DNA of 34,298 nt from Limnohabitans sp. (GTDB lineage Bacteria > Pseudomonadota > Gammaproteobacteria > Burkholderiales > Burkholderiaceae_C): contig JAJTDK010000031.1 of NCBI GenBank assembly GCA_021300495.1, positions 1-34,298 of the forward strand. The letters run 5' to 3'. Both the position numbers and the translations under genes were made by a program. Every line of letters begins with the position of its first letter. Within the stretch, counting starts at the first letter, position 1. Positions 1 to 9,366 of this stretch are shown here, piece after piece. The notes beneath the pieces were generated by a model, which saw only the letters and a list, made by a program, of their open reading frames with translations, was not told the origin of the DNA and did no database searches.

Positions 1-116
1 GTATTATTCATGGATACGTTTCAATAGATTATCAACTCGTATGGGGTGTGATCTGCAAGGATTTACCTGATCTCCAAAAACAACTCAACGCTATTAAATT
101 TAGCCTGACGCCATAA
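1..116 (+). CDS. 3' end of an unidentified protein (partial)
   Basis: Reading from base 3, a frame stays open for 37 codons and ends at TAA 114-116. The visible C-terminus ends in ...LNAIKFSLTP. The other two forward frames close early (stops at 25-27 and at about 68-70), so this is the only forward frame that could be coding. I do not recognise the family and the fragment is too short to assign. The gap to the next gene (117-206) holds no clear terminator or RNA. Confidence 0.35.
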   Translation, partial: IIHGYVSIDYQLVWGVICKDLPDLQKQLNAIKFSLTP

Positions 117-206
117 ACCCCCCACCGCAAGTCATTGCCTGGGGGCATGGAGTCTCATTCGGGCAATGCAATTGCGCATGCTGACGAGACAGCTCCGCAA
201 TAACGT

Positions 207-1190
207 TCAATGTTGATGGCTGCTGTGATCGTGCGCGTTATTCGACTTTTTTTCAGGCTTGGTTGTCTGTATTGACTGCGCTCTTGAGCCCTTGTCCTGC
301 ACAATCACTTGCCCCTTCATGCCTGCTTCAAAATGGCCTGGAATGAGACACGCCATTTGCAAGGTTTGGGCTTGGTCAAACCGGATCACCCATTCTTTGG
401 TTTCACCTGGCTTCACGCTCAGTGCCAGCAAGTCATTGCTAGAACCATGATCGTGTCCGCCTGAGTGTCCTGTCGATTGTTTCATTTCAATCGCATGGGC
501 TTTGAGCGCGGCTTCTGAGCCCAACACCATTTCATGTGGCAATTTGCCGCTGTTGTGAACCACCAATTTGAGCGTTTCACCTGCATCGACTTGTAACAGG
601 TCGGGTATGAAACGCATCGTGTCATTCATGTCGACTTGGAGGGTGCGGTCGACAACCAAGGCGCTTTGCGTCGGTGTGTTCGTAGGTGCATCGTGAGTGC
701 TATGCGCGTCTTCTGCGCCGTGTGCATGACCACCAGCCGCCCATTCTGGGTTGCGCTCGAAGGCCTCATAAGCGGCCCAACTGCTGGCGCAAACCGCAAG
801 ACCCAAGCTCAATGAATAGACCATCAATGCGCGTTGCATGCGCATTTTGAGTGTGAACATCAGGGCCAAAATGGAAATGGCGAATCCCAAAGGCACCACC
901 CACGCACTGCGCGCAGGCGAGTCTGGGAAGTGTTGCAGGCCACCGGTAAAGAAGCCCAATCCAATGGACAACAAAGTGCCCACCCAAAGTGACTCAATCA
1001 AACTTTGCGTGTTGTTTTGACTGCGGTGTTCCATCCAAGCGCCAGCTACAAAAAGGACGATGCCCACTGCGGCGGTCCAGAGTGAGCGTTCGCCACTGAA
1101 AAAACCATGGTTCACTGCACCCGAGATAAAGCTGATGCCCGAATATTTGAGCAGCATGGCGCTGTGTTGAATTTGAAAAGAGACTGTCAT
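207..1190 (-). CDS. Four-helix membrane protein fused to a C-terminal cupredoxin domain
   Basis: The predicted product of 327 residues has hydrophobic segments at about residues 36-52, 69-86, 98-115 and 121-142 and possibly a weaker one near 10-28. A His-rich linker follows, then a cupredoxin-like beta domain (about 180-300). Candidate type-1 copper ligands are visible: His219 in the HNSGKLPHE stretch, and Cys281, His286 and Met291 in C-x4-H-x4-M spacing. A further His-rich insertion lies between the ligands (about 240-250), and the tail ends in HDHSSHQH. The start at 1190 is preferred over an upstream in-frame start at 1232 because AAGGA lies just upstream of it. The domain order suggests a membrane-tethered periplasmic copper binder or electron carrier. 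It probably forms an operon with the Cys/His-rich protein 84 bases upstream. Copper binding is inferred from the motif and the exact family is not known to me. Confidence 0.8.
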   Translation of the reverse strand: MTVSFQIQHSAMLLKYSGISFISGAVNHGFFSGERSLWTAAVGIVLFVAGAWMEHRSQNNTQSLIESLWVGTLLSIGLGFFTGGLQHFPDSPARSAWVVPLGFAISILALMFTLKMRMQRALMVYSLSLGLAVCASSWAAYEAFERNPEWAAGGHAHGAEDAHSTHDAPTNTPTQSALVVDRTLQVDMNDTMRFIPDLLQVDAGETLKLVVHNSGKLPHEMVLGSEAALKAHAIEMKQSTGHSGGHDHGSSNDLLALSVKPGETKEWVIRFDQAQTLQMACLIPGHFEAGMKGQVIVQDKGSRAQSIQTTKPEKKSNNAHDHSSHQH

Positions 1191-1274
1191 GAAAATTCCT
1201 TGCGCTTTGCATTGAAGCGCGACATTGACCAACCCTAATTAACAAGAAGGGACTGAAAGGGAGCTCTAGGAATT

Positions 1275-1643
1275 TCAGGAAATGGGCGGTCGCAAATGCG
1301 GTTGCTGCGCCGAGTTCAGCCAAGCAATGGGCTTGTGAGCGGGTGGCATTTGAAGTTTCATCAAGGATTGTGGAATGCTTGCATGGAGCAGGCCGGTGGT
1401 GCAGCATTCATGGCAATCTGATGCGCCATGCGATGAATCTGGAGAATGACTTGCTTGATCCGTCGCGGACAGGTGCCCGCCACAATTTTCTTGATACGCC
1501 AATGGCGTTGTACTTGAATGCATCGTGCTGAGGCTGTCTGTTGACGCTGCATGGGCAAGTGTCATCAATCCCAAGCTGGCGCTGAAGACCAACTTCATTA
1601 GAAGTGATATCACCAGTAACCAAGACATTTTCATCATGGACAT
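1275..1643 (-). CDS. Small secreted Cys/His-rich protein, probably metal binding
   Basis: The 122-residue product starts with a typical Sec signal peptide: Met/Lys start, a hydrophobic core at about residues 8-28, and a likely AHA cleavage site near 30-32. The mature part is rich in metal-ligand residues, with Cys54 and His57 in a CGGH motif, His66, His72, and a DCHECC cluster (Cys77, His78, Cys80, Cys81). This resembles small periplasmic copper-homeostasis proteins of the CopL/DUF2946 kind, but I cannot confirm the family. It lies just upstream of the cupredoxin gene on the same strand, which supports a shared metal-handling role. Three in-frame ATGs sit close together at the start (1643, 1637, 1634) and no strong ribosome binding site decides between them. 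Confidence 0.6.
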   Translation of the reverse strand: MSMMKMSWLLVISLLMKLVFSASLGLMTLAHAASTDSLSTMHSSTTPLAYQENCGGHLSATDQASHSPDSSHGASDCHECCTTGLLHASIPQSLMKLQMPPAHKPIAWLNSAQQPHLRPPIS

Positions 1644-1685
1644 ATCTTAAATCTCATTCAAGTAACTTGACCGACAGGCATAAAA

Positions 1686-1711
1686 AAACCCCGCAATCTC
1701 TTGCGGGGTTT
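1686..1711 (-). terminator. Rho-independent terminator of the groES-groEL operon
   Basis: An 11-bp perfect stem (1686-1696 with 1701-1711) closes a four-base TCTC loop. Read on the minus strand it continues into a run of seven T (1688 down to 1682). The stem core is CCCCGCAA/TTGCGGGG. It lies about 48 bases after the groEL stop. Confidence 0.9.
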
Positions 1712-1758
1712 CTTGAGCGGGGTCAAAGGTCTTTGCAGACCTTTGAAGCAGCGGGCAA

Positions 1759-3296
<1,538 letters not shown>

Positions 3297-3356
3297 TCAG
3301 TTGAGGACAGAGCGGTCATGCGCTTCGCGCGTTGGCCGATCAGTCCCGCAAAATAT

Positions 3357-3644
3357 TTATTCCACCACTGCGAAGAGGTCTTCTTCTTTCATGACCAACA
3401 GTTCATCGCCCAAAACCTTGACGGTTTGGCCGCTGTATTTGCCGAACAACACGCGGTCGCCGACTTTCACGTTCATGGCCAACACTTCGCCTTTGTCATT
3501 GCGCTTGCCTGGGCCAACGGCCAAGACTTCGCCTTGATCAGGCTTTTCAGCAGCTGCGTCAGGAATCACGATGCCAGAGGCAGTTTTGGTTTCGCTTTCG
3601 ACACGTTTAACGATCACGCGATCGCCGAGAGGACGTAGTTTCAT
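3357..3644 (-). CDS. groES: GroES co-chaperonin (10 kDa)
   Basis: The 95-residue protein starts [14 protein letters not shown] and ends in the usual EEDLFAVVE, the full length of the family. It forms the heptameric lid on GroEL in the cytoplasm. The start at 3644 is chosen over an in-frame ATG at 3680 because AGGAGA lies 4 bases upstream and the family begins at this Met. It is the first gene of the groES-groEL operon, with 84 bases before groEL, and a CIRCE operator lies 88 bases upstream of the start. Confidence 0.97.
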   Translation of the reverse strand: MKLRPLGDRVIVKRVESETKTASGIVIPDAAAEKPDQGEVLAVGPGKRNDKGEVLAMNVKVGDRVLFGKYSGQTVKVLGDELLVMKEEDLFAVVE

Positions 3645-3731
3645 TGCATCTCCTAAATATGAAACAAGGTTAAAAAACAAAAAGCATTCAAAATTGAATA
3701 CTTAAGGGTTCATGGGAGGGTGCTGATGTTG

Positions 3732-3758
3732 TTAGCACTCATCTCCTGCGAGTGCTAA
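3732..3758 (-). promoter_or_regulatory. CIRCE operator (HrcA repressor site)
   Basis: This is a perfect match to the CIRCE consensus: TTAGCACTC, nine bases, GAGTGCTAA. HrcA binding here represses groES-groEL at normal temperature; the role is from established knowledge of CIRCE/HrcA. hrcA itself is not in the window. Confidence 0.97.
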
Positions 3759-3785
3759 TGATAAGGGTATTTGGGAGGATTTCAA
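3758..3785 (-). promoter_or_regulatory. groES promoter, sigma70-like with sigma32-like overlap
   Basis: On the minus strand TTGAAA (3785-3780) and TATCAT (3763-3758) are separated by 16 bases, a good sigma70 spacing, and the -10 element touches the CIRCE. The same bases also read CTTGAAA, twelve bases, CCCTTATCA, which resembles a sigma32 heat-shock promoter. The combination would give HrcA-controlled, heat-inducible expression. Assignment is by consensus only. Confidence 0.65.
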
Positions 3786-3921
3786 GAGGGGGCTTGAAAA
3801 ATGAAAGTTTGAATCACAAGTTCTTTCAATTCGCAAATCAAATTAAAGAAAATTTTAATAAGCTTGTTTCAAATTAAAAAAAACTTTAATATGAACCATC
3901 CGACCCGTAAAAAATTAAATC

Positions 3922-5070
3922 ATGCAACGCGAATCTGGGACATACGACGTGGTGACCACGCTGGGAGAACCTGTGCGAGCGTTTGTTCCTAAGGCGTTGC
4001 CTCCAAATGAACCCGAACTAGATCCGGCTGTTTGGTCTGGATTGAACGAGTCGGCGATATTGTCCTTGCAGCGACTGTCTGCGGTAGCTGGCTTGGTGCC
4101 ATCGGTTGATTGGCTGATCTACAGTGCAGTCCGCCAAGAGGCACTGCTCACTTCACAAATTGAAGGGACACAAGCAACCCTGGTGGACTTGTTCGATGAG
4201 GAAGCGGGCTTGGCCATCAGCAATACGGACGATGTTGAGGAGGTGACCAATTACGTGCGCGCATTCCAATGGGTGCACGCACAAATGCGAAGCGAGGGTG
4301 GTTTACCGATCAGTGTGCGTTTACTCAGTGAGGCTCATCGCCACTTGTTAAATGGGGCGAGAGGTGCTGGTAAGCAACCTGGAGAACTGCGACGCTCACA
4401 AAATTGGATTGGTGGAAGTAGACCCGGCAATGCGCTTTTTGTTCCCCCGCCTGCAGAAAAAGTGGGTTCATTGCTAGCAGACTTAGAGCGCTTTATCCAC
4501 GACGAAGCTTCTGAGTTGCCTGCGTTGGTTCGAGTGGCAATGGTGCATGCACAGTTCGAAACCATTCATCCCTTTCTAGACGGCAATGGTCGCATTGGGC
4601 GTTTGTTGATCGCCGCATTGTTAGAACATTGGAAATTGCTACCTGAACCGTTGATGTATTTAAGCGGTTATCTCAAACAACATCAGTCAGAGTATTACCA
4701 ACGTTTGTCGGCTATCCGAACTCAAGGTGATTGGGAAGGATGGATTCAATTTTTTTTAAAGGCAGTCCAAAATGCCGCGACAAAGTCAGAGCGAGATGTG
4801 GTCGCATTGGCCAGCCTGGTCGGCAATGATCGACGTCGAATTTTGGAACATAGCAAGTCAAATGCGGTGACCTATCGCTTGTTTGAGTTGTTGCCCAAGA
4901 TGCCAAGATTGTCAGTAGAGCGAGTTCGCGCTGTGTTGCAAATTACTTTTCCAACGGCCAATACGGCAATTAAGTTGCTTGAAGAATTGGGTATCTTGTT
5001 TGAAGTGACCGGTCAGAAGAAAAATCGAACGTTCAGTTATGCCGCCTACATCAAAATTCTGAGTCAATAA
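3922..5070 (+). CDS. Fic family protein (probable AMP-transferase, class II)
   Basis: The 382-residue protein has the Fic signature HPFLDGNGRIGR at residues 216-227. The catalytic His216, the metal-binding Asp220 and the anion-hole residues are all present. An inhibitory-helix motif of the (S/T)xxxE(G/N) type, TSQIEG at residues 77-82, lies N-terminal to the Fic core, which makes it a class II, self-inhibited enzyme. The C-terminal 90 residues look like a winged-helix domain (LLEELGILFEVTG). Such proteins transfer AMP from ATP to a hydroxyl side chain of a target protein; the target here is unknown. No antitoxin gene is adjacent, consistent with built-in inhibition. The upstream 130 bases are AT-rich and no clear ribosome binding site precedes the ATG. 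The next gene starts 15 bases downstream. Confidence 0.92.
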   Translation: MQRESGTYDVVTTLGEPVRAFVPKALPPNEPELDPAVWSGLNESAILSLQRLSAVAGLVPSVDWLIYSAVRQEALLTSQIEGTQATLVDLFDEEAGLAISNTDDVEEVTNYVRAFQWVHAQMRSEGGLPISVRLLSEAHRHLLNGARGAGKQPGELRRSQNWIGGSRPGNALFVPPPAEKVGSLLADLERFIHDEASELPALVRVAMVHAQFETIHPFLDGNGRIGRLLIAALLEHWKLLPEPLMYLSGYLKQHQSEYYQRLSAIRTQGDWEGWIQFFLKAVQNAATKSERDVVALASLVGNDRRRILEHSKSNAVTYRLFELLPKMPRLSVERVRAVLQITFPTANTAIKLLEELGILFEVTGQKKNRTFSYAAYIKILSQ

Positions 5071-5085
5071 ACAGCAGGGCTTCCA

Positions 5086-5583
5086 ATGTTTCATACCCAT
5101 TCACTGAAGATCAACGGGGAATCGATTCAAACCGAATATGAAGGCGCAGCACTTCAGTTGATTCGCAATCAATTGGGCTTAACGGCCAGCCGATACGGCT
5201 GCGGTCAAGAGCAATGCGGTGCGTGCCATGTTTTGATCGATGGTCAGTCAAAGCCTAGCTGCCAACTGACTGTGGATGCTTTGGTGGGACGCAGCGTTGT
5301 GACACTAGAGTCAGCACAAAACCCTGAATTGCCCAGCACGCCTTACTTAAAAGCACTGCAAGCGGCGTTCATTGACGAGCAAGCCGCGCAGTGTGGGTAC
5401 TGCACCAGTGGGCTCTTAATCAGCGCCACGGCCTTGCTGATGAATGCGCATGAAACTGTTTCTGATCTGCAAATTCGTGAAGCCTTGGAGCCACACCTTT
5501 GTCGCTGCGGCACACACAACCGCGTTTTAAGGGCTGTGAAGAATGCCGCACTTCAGTGTGGCTTGAAAGTCATGCCATCTTAG
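5086..5583 (+). CDS. [2Fe-2S] subunit of a xanthine-dehydrogenase-type molybdenum hydroxylase
   Basis: The 165-residue protein is a typical small subunit of isoquinoline 1-oxidoreductase or aldehyde dehydrogenase type. A plant-type ferredoxin site is formed by Cys39, Cys44, Cys47 and Cys59. A second [2Fe-2S] site in the helical domain uses Cys103, Cys106, Cys139 and Cys141 (the CGYC and CRCG motifs). It passes electrons from the molybdenum centre to an acceptor such as a cytochrome. Its partner large subunit begins nine bases downstream but is broken, so a working complex from this locus is unlikely unless that break is an assembly error. The substrate cannot be read from the small subunit. 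Confidence 0.93.
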   Translation: MFHTHSLKINGESIQTEYEGAALQLIRNQLGLTASRYGCGQEQCGACHVLIDGQSKPSCQLTVDALVGRSVVTLESAQNPELPSTPYLKALQAAFIDEQAAQCGYCTSGLLISATALLMNAHETVSDLQIREALEPHLCRCGTHNRVLRAVKNAALQCGLKVMPS

Positions 5584-5591
5584 GTGTCAAC

Positions 5592-7557
5592 ATGAGCCAG
5601 TTACATCAAACCTCTGTGAGTTTAAAAACCAATCCTTTGCTATCGCAGTGGCTGCGCTTTGAAGCCAATGGCTCTGTGACGGTGTTCACTGGCAAAGCCG
5701 AACTGGGTCAAGGCATCTTGCATGCATTGAAACTCATGGCGGCCCATGAACTGGATCTGCCTTTGGACAGCGTTCACATCGAGACAGCCAACACACAAAG
5801 CAGCCCCGACGAGGGCATGACGTCTGGCAGCTTGTCTGTCCAAGATTCCGGCTTGGCCATTCGCCAAGTGTGCGCGCATGCGGCGCAGCTTTTTAAAACG
5901 TTTGCATGCGTTTCTTATGCAGAATTGCGTTCACACGTAGATGTGAAGTTGCCTGTCGACGTCACAGTGCCCACCAAGTCCACATCCTTGACGCTGACCG
6001 AAGGCCGCGATGACATTGAAGCACTCGTGCAAGGTCAGCCGATCTTTCTTCACGACCTCGGAATTAATGTTGATCTGACCCCAATTAAAAATCTGCTTTA
6101 TGGGCGGATGGTTAGGGGGGCAGGGTTGCGCTGTACTTTGCGCACTGAAGGCTGGACTGATGCTTTGGTTGGGTTGCCTAAAGAGGTTCAAGCATTTAGA
6201 GATGGCTCGTTGGTGGGGGTTGTTGCGCCCACTGAAGAACTGGCGGAGAAGGCGGCTGACAAGTTGCAGCGATTGCTGAAGTGGGATGTGGCGGCATTGC
6301 CAGACTGTCGTGAGGGCGGCGTTGATTTGGTCGAGCGGGCCCCTGCGATGGATTCGCAGGTGTTTCACGAAGCAGGTCAGTTTCATGAAGCAAGCAAGGA
6401 CGCCAAGGTTTACGAAGCGGTTTATTTCAGGCCTGCTTTGCACCATGGCTCGATGGGGCCCAGTGTGGCTTTGGCTGTATGGGAATCTGATCAAGCCAGC
6501 AGTGGGTTGAAAGTGTGGAGCCACACGCAGGGTATTTTTTCTTTGCGCAAAGATTTGGCGCTTGCGTTGGGTATTGATGCGCAGCAGATTGAAGTGCAGC
6601 ATGTGCGTGGTGCAGGCTGTTACGGCCACAACGGTGCAAGAGGAGATGCAACAATCGCCTTTGGCGCCAGCGATGCGTGTGAAGTTGCAAGCCACTGTTC
6701 AGTCTGTTGCAGCGCCAACAAGTTCTAGCCCTCCCAAAGGAAGCGCCGATCTAGAACTACTTACTTGGCAACACGATGTCTGGAGCCAAGGTCACAGCTC
6801 AAGGCCTGGCCGCGCAGCCACGCCCGCTTTCAAAGACAGCTGGCTAACAGATCAACAATTTCCTGTGCTGGAGCCCATCAATGTGGCTGCAGTGGCAGGC
6901 GCAGGTGCCGAGCGCAATTCGATACCGCCCTACAGCAGCAAGCACATCAAAGTGAATGCACACCGATTGTTGGGCTTGCCGTTTAGAACGTCCGCTTTGC
7001 GAAGCTTGGGCGCCCACGCCAATGTGTTTGCCTGCGAAAGTTTCATGGACGAAATTGCCGACGATCAGGGCTTGGATCCTGTGGCGCTTCGCCTTGGCAA
7101 ATTGGAAGATCCACGCGCCAGAGCGGTTGTTCAAACCTTGGCCGATCAAGTCAATTGGTTAGAGCGTCGTCAAACCTTGTCACACAAAGAAGGTTGGGGT
7201 TTGGGTATTGCTTATGCGCGTTACAAAAGCAAAGGCGCTTACTGCGCTGTGGTGGCCGAGGTAGAAGTGACGCACCAAGTGAATGTGCGCCGTTTGTGGG
7301 TGGTGGCGGATATTGGTGAAGTCATTCACGCCGATGGCGCTATTTCTCAATTGGAAGGTGGCGCCATTCAATCCACCAGCTGGGCCTTGAAAGAGCAGGC
7401 ACATTGGGATTCAAACAACATCACCAGCACTCAATGGGACGCGTATCCCATTTTGCGTTTCAGCGAAGTGCCCCAGGTGCAGGTGCATTTGATGCAAGGC
7501 CATTCACAAAACGGCAAAAGCTGCACTGGCATAAGTTTTCTGGAGCTTAGGCCTTGA
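5592..7557 (+). pseudogene. Molybdopterin-binding large subunit of the hydroxylase, disrupted
   Basis: From ATG 5592 the product matches the large subunit of isoquinoline 1-oxidoreductase-like enzymes (ELGQGILHALKLMAAHELDL, GSLSVQDSG, FRPALHHGSMGPSVA, GCYGHNGA). At about 6636-6640 the frame is lost straight after GCYGHNGA. The homologous sequence resumes in another frame as QEEMQQSPLAPAMRVKLQA and continues through WQHDVWSQGHSSRPG, so roughly 25 residues plus a frame are missing. The 3' end also looks damaged: after FSEVPQVQVHLMQGHSQN the expected alanine-rich tail appears only in another frame (about 7514-7560, AKAALA, then a stop, then VFWSLGL). The region near 5880-5925 also seems short for the family. 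A copy of the RAYT-type repeat lies in frame at 6061-6088. With several lesions, this looks like a decaying gene. Confidence 0.82.
6061..6088 (+). repeat. Third copy of the RAYT-element terminal repeat, inside the hydroxylase gene
   Basis: It is identical over 27 of 28 bases to the right-end repeat at 32842-32869, in the same orientation; only the first base differs (G for A). In the gene's frame it is free of stops and encodes roughly GINVDLTPIK. Related proteins go from a HDL-type motif directly to a GMLHGR-type motif, so about eight or nine residues look inserted. Confidence 0.9.
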
Positions 7558-7584
7558 AAGGCTTTGAGCGAATGGCGGTGCTAC

Positions 7585-7599
7585 GGTCTAACTTAGACC
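7585..7599. repeat. Perfect palindrome between converging genes
   Basis: GGTCTAA, a single C, then TTAGACC: seven-base arms spanning the stop codon of the ModA-like gene (7593-7595). It lies between two converging transcripts but has no T-run, so it could be a weak terminator or mRNA 3'-end hairpin. A regulatory role is not shown. Confidence 0.45.
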
Positions 7600-8288
7600 A
7601 CCGGCAAAAAGCCGCCTTTTGCGCGCAAATCAGCATGCTCTGAGCTGGTCAAAATATCGATCATGGTCTGAGCCTGCGCCGCACACGTGCTGGTAGAACG
7701 AACACCTGCGGTGTACATGGTGGCCAGTTCAAACTCGAGGGGCAAGTTGGCCACCAAATCAACGCCTTGCGTGATCAAAATTTCGGTCACTTGGGTGCAG
7801 CCAATCACATGTGGATCTTCGCAAGCTGCCATGGCATTCATGGCGGTGTTGCCGTTGGGATAGGGGCGCAGTTTGCTGGCCACTGTTTCGGCAATGCCCA
7901 AGCCGTTGAGCACCTTCATAAAGTGAATGCCTGCTGTGGCTAACTGGGGATCGGGAAAATAAATGCCTGTGGCCGCCAACATGGCTGCTTTCAGTTGCTC
8001 AGCTGTATCCACTTGAGGGTGAGGTGTACCGTGCTTTACTGCAACTCCCGTTTTGACGGGACCTAAGTGACGTGCACTGCCTGCCAACACATGACCAGAA
8101 GCTGTGAGCTGCTCAATGAGGGCGGCCGTCAGAATGACCACATCGCAGGATGTGCCTTCCAGCAACTTTTGCTTCATCAAACCCACGGCTCCAAAGGTGC
8201 ACGAGAGTTGGGTGTCGGTGGTTTTTTCAATCGACGGCTTTAAGGCGTTGACCAAACCTTGAGCAGCACCGCCGCTCAGTAAATGCAT
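7593..8288 (-). CDS. ModA-like substrate-binding-domain protein without a signal peptide
   Basis: The 231-residue product beginning MHLLSGGAAQGLVNAL has the pattern of the ModA/SBP_bac_11 type of extracellular binding domain (FGAVGLMKQKLLEG, DVVILTAALIEQL, HVIGCTQVTEIL). No signal peptide precedes the domain from this start, and an in-frame extension to 8348 does not look like one either. It may therefore act in the cytoplasm, or its true start may be missing. It is 17 bases downstream of a Bug-type binding protein and probably shares its transcript. Similar proteins occur near molybdenum hydroxylases, but neither the ligand nor the role can be inferred here. Confidence 0.75.
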   Translation of the reverse strand: MHLLSGGAAQGLVNALKPSIEKTTDTQLSCTFGAVGLMKQKLLEGTSCDVVILTAALIEQLTASGHVLAGSARHLGPVKTGVAVKHGTPHPQVDTAEQLKAAMLAATGIYFPDPQLATAGIHFMKVLNGLGIAETVASKLRPYPNGNTAMNAMAACEDPHVIGCTQVTEILITQGVDLVANLPLEFELATMYTAGVRSTSTCAAQAQTMIDILTSSEHADLRAKGGFLPVV

Positions 8289-8305
8289 AAAACGTGTCAA
8301 AAGAA

Positions 8306-9337
8306 TCAATCCAGTTTGATGTTGGCCGACTTGATCACACCTGCCCACTTGGCAATGTCGTCTTGCAAATATTTGTCAAATTGCATGGGGTTCAAAACAA
8401 TGGGCGCCGCACCTTGTTTGGCCCATTGTTGTTTGACGTCTGGCTGAGATGCAATTTTGGACACAGCTTCATTGAGTTTGTCGACGATGGCTTTGGGTGT
8501 GCCTTTGGGTGCCATCAGGCCTAACCAAATGGTGGCTTCGTAACCTGTCACGCCGCCTTCATTCAAGGTGGGAACTTCGGGCAGCACATCAGAGCGGGTT
8601 TTGCCACTGGTGCCAACCGCTTTAACTTTGCCGGCCTTCACTTGTTCGGTCATGGTGGTCACAGCATCAAACATCATGTCGACTTGGCCGCCCAGTACAT
8701 CGGTACGGGCGCCTGAGCTGCCTTTGTAGGGTACGTGCACCATGTCAATTTTGGCCATGCTTTTGAACAACTCGCCAGCCATGTGATAAGGCGTGCCAGG
8801 GCCAGACGAAGCGTAGTTCAACTTACCAGGCTGGGCTTTGGCTACACGAATGACATCGGCCAAAGAATTCAAGCCTTTGGTGGGATTGACGACCAAGACC
8901 AAGTCGGAATAGTTGATGGGGGCCACACCCACAAAGTCTTTCATGAGGGCAAAGGGTTTGTTGGGAATCAGTGTTTCATTGACCGTGTGGGTGTTGGACA
9001 TCAACAGCAAGGTGTAGCCATCGGGTGCTGCTTTGGCCGCAACATCGGTACCAATGACCGAACCAGCGCCTGGTTTGTTGTCCACCACAAAAGTTTGGCC
9101 CAAGCTTTCTTGCAAGCGCTGCGCGATGAAGCGTGCATAGTTGTCAGCAGGGCCGCCCGTAGCAAAGGGCACCACAATTTTGACGGGGCGTGTTGGGTAG
9201 TTTTGGGCGTGCGCTTGTTGCGACAGAAAAATGCCGGTACCAATGAACAAGAGGCTGGCCAGAGCCACCAAAGTGCGACGTTTTTGAGTTTGCAATTTGG
9301 CTGCTTGTGCGGTTTGTGGGGTGCGGATTGTTTTCAT
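8306..9337 (-). CDS. Bug/TctC family periplasmic solute-binding protein 1
   Basis: The 343-residue product has a Lys/Arg-rich start and a signal sequence ending near the AHAQ at about residues 42-45. It is followed by the family hallmark YPTRPVKIVVPFATGGPAD and later PGAGSVIGTD and GYTLLL. Bug proteins bind carboxylates and related small acids for tripartite tricarboxylate transporters. No TctA/TctB membrane genes are in the window, so this one is an orphan binding protein, as is common in Burkholderiales. It lies 29 bases after another Bug gene and probably belongs to a three-gene operon on this strand. The ligand is unknown. Confidence 0.95.
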   Translation of the reverse strand: MKTIRTPQTAQAAKLQTQKRRTLVALASLLFIGTGIFLSQQAHAQNYPTRPVKIVVPFATGGPADNYARFIAQRLQESLGQTFVVDNKPGAGSVIGTDVAAKAAPDGYTLLLMSNTHTVNETLIPNKPFALMKDFVGVAPINYSDLVLVVNPTKGLNSLADVIRVAKAQPGKLNYASSGPGTPYHMAGELFKSMAKIDMVHVPYKGSSGARTDVLGGQVDMMFDAVTTMTEQVKAGKVKAVGTSGKTRSDVLPEVPTLNEGGVTGYEATIWLGLMAPKGTPKAIVDKLNEAVSKIASQPDVKQQWAKQGAAPIVLNPMQFDKYLQDDIAKWAGVIKSANIKLD

Positions 9338-9366
9338 AAATGTCTCAGTCAGTTAGATTTAAATGC

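Noticed and set aside
117-206. Terminator or small RNA between the first partial gene and the cupredoxin gene
   Set aside because: Only a weak CCCCC/GGGGG pairing without a T-run is visible.
5931-6695. 254-codon minus-strand open frame opposite the hydroxylase gene
   Set aside because: Composition is not protein-like and the plus strand carries recognisable hydroxylase motifs throughout.
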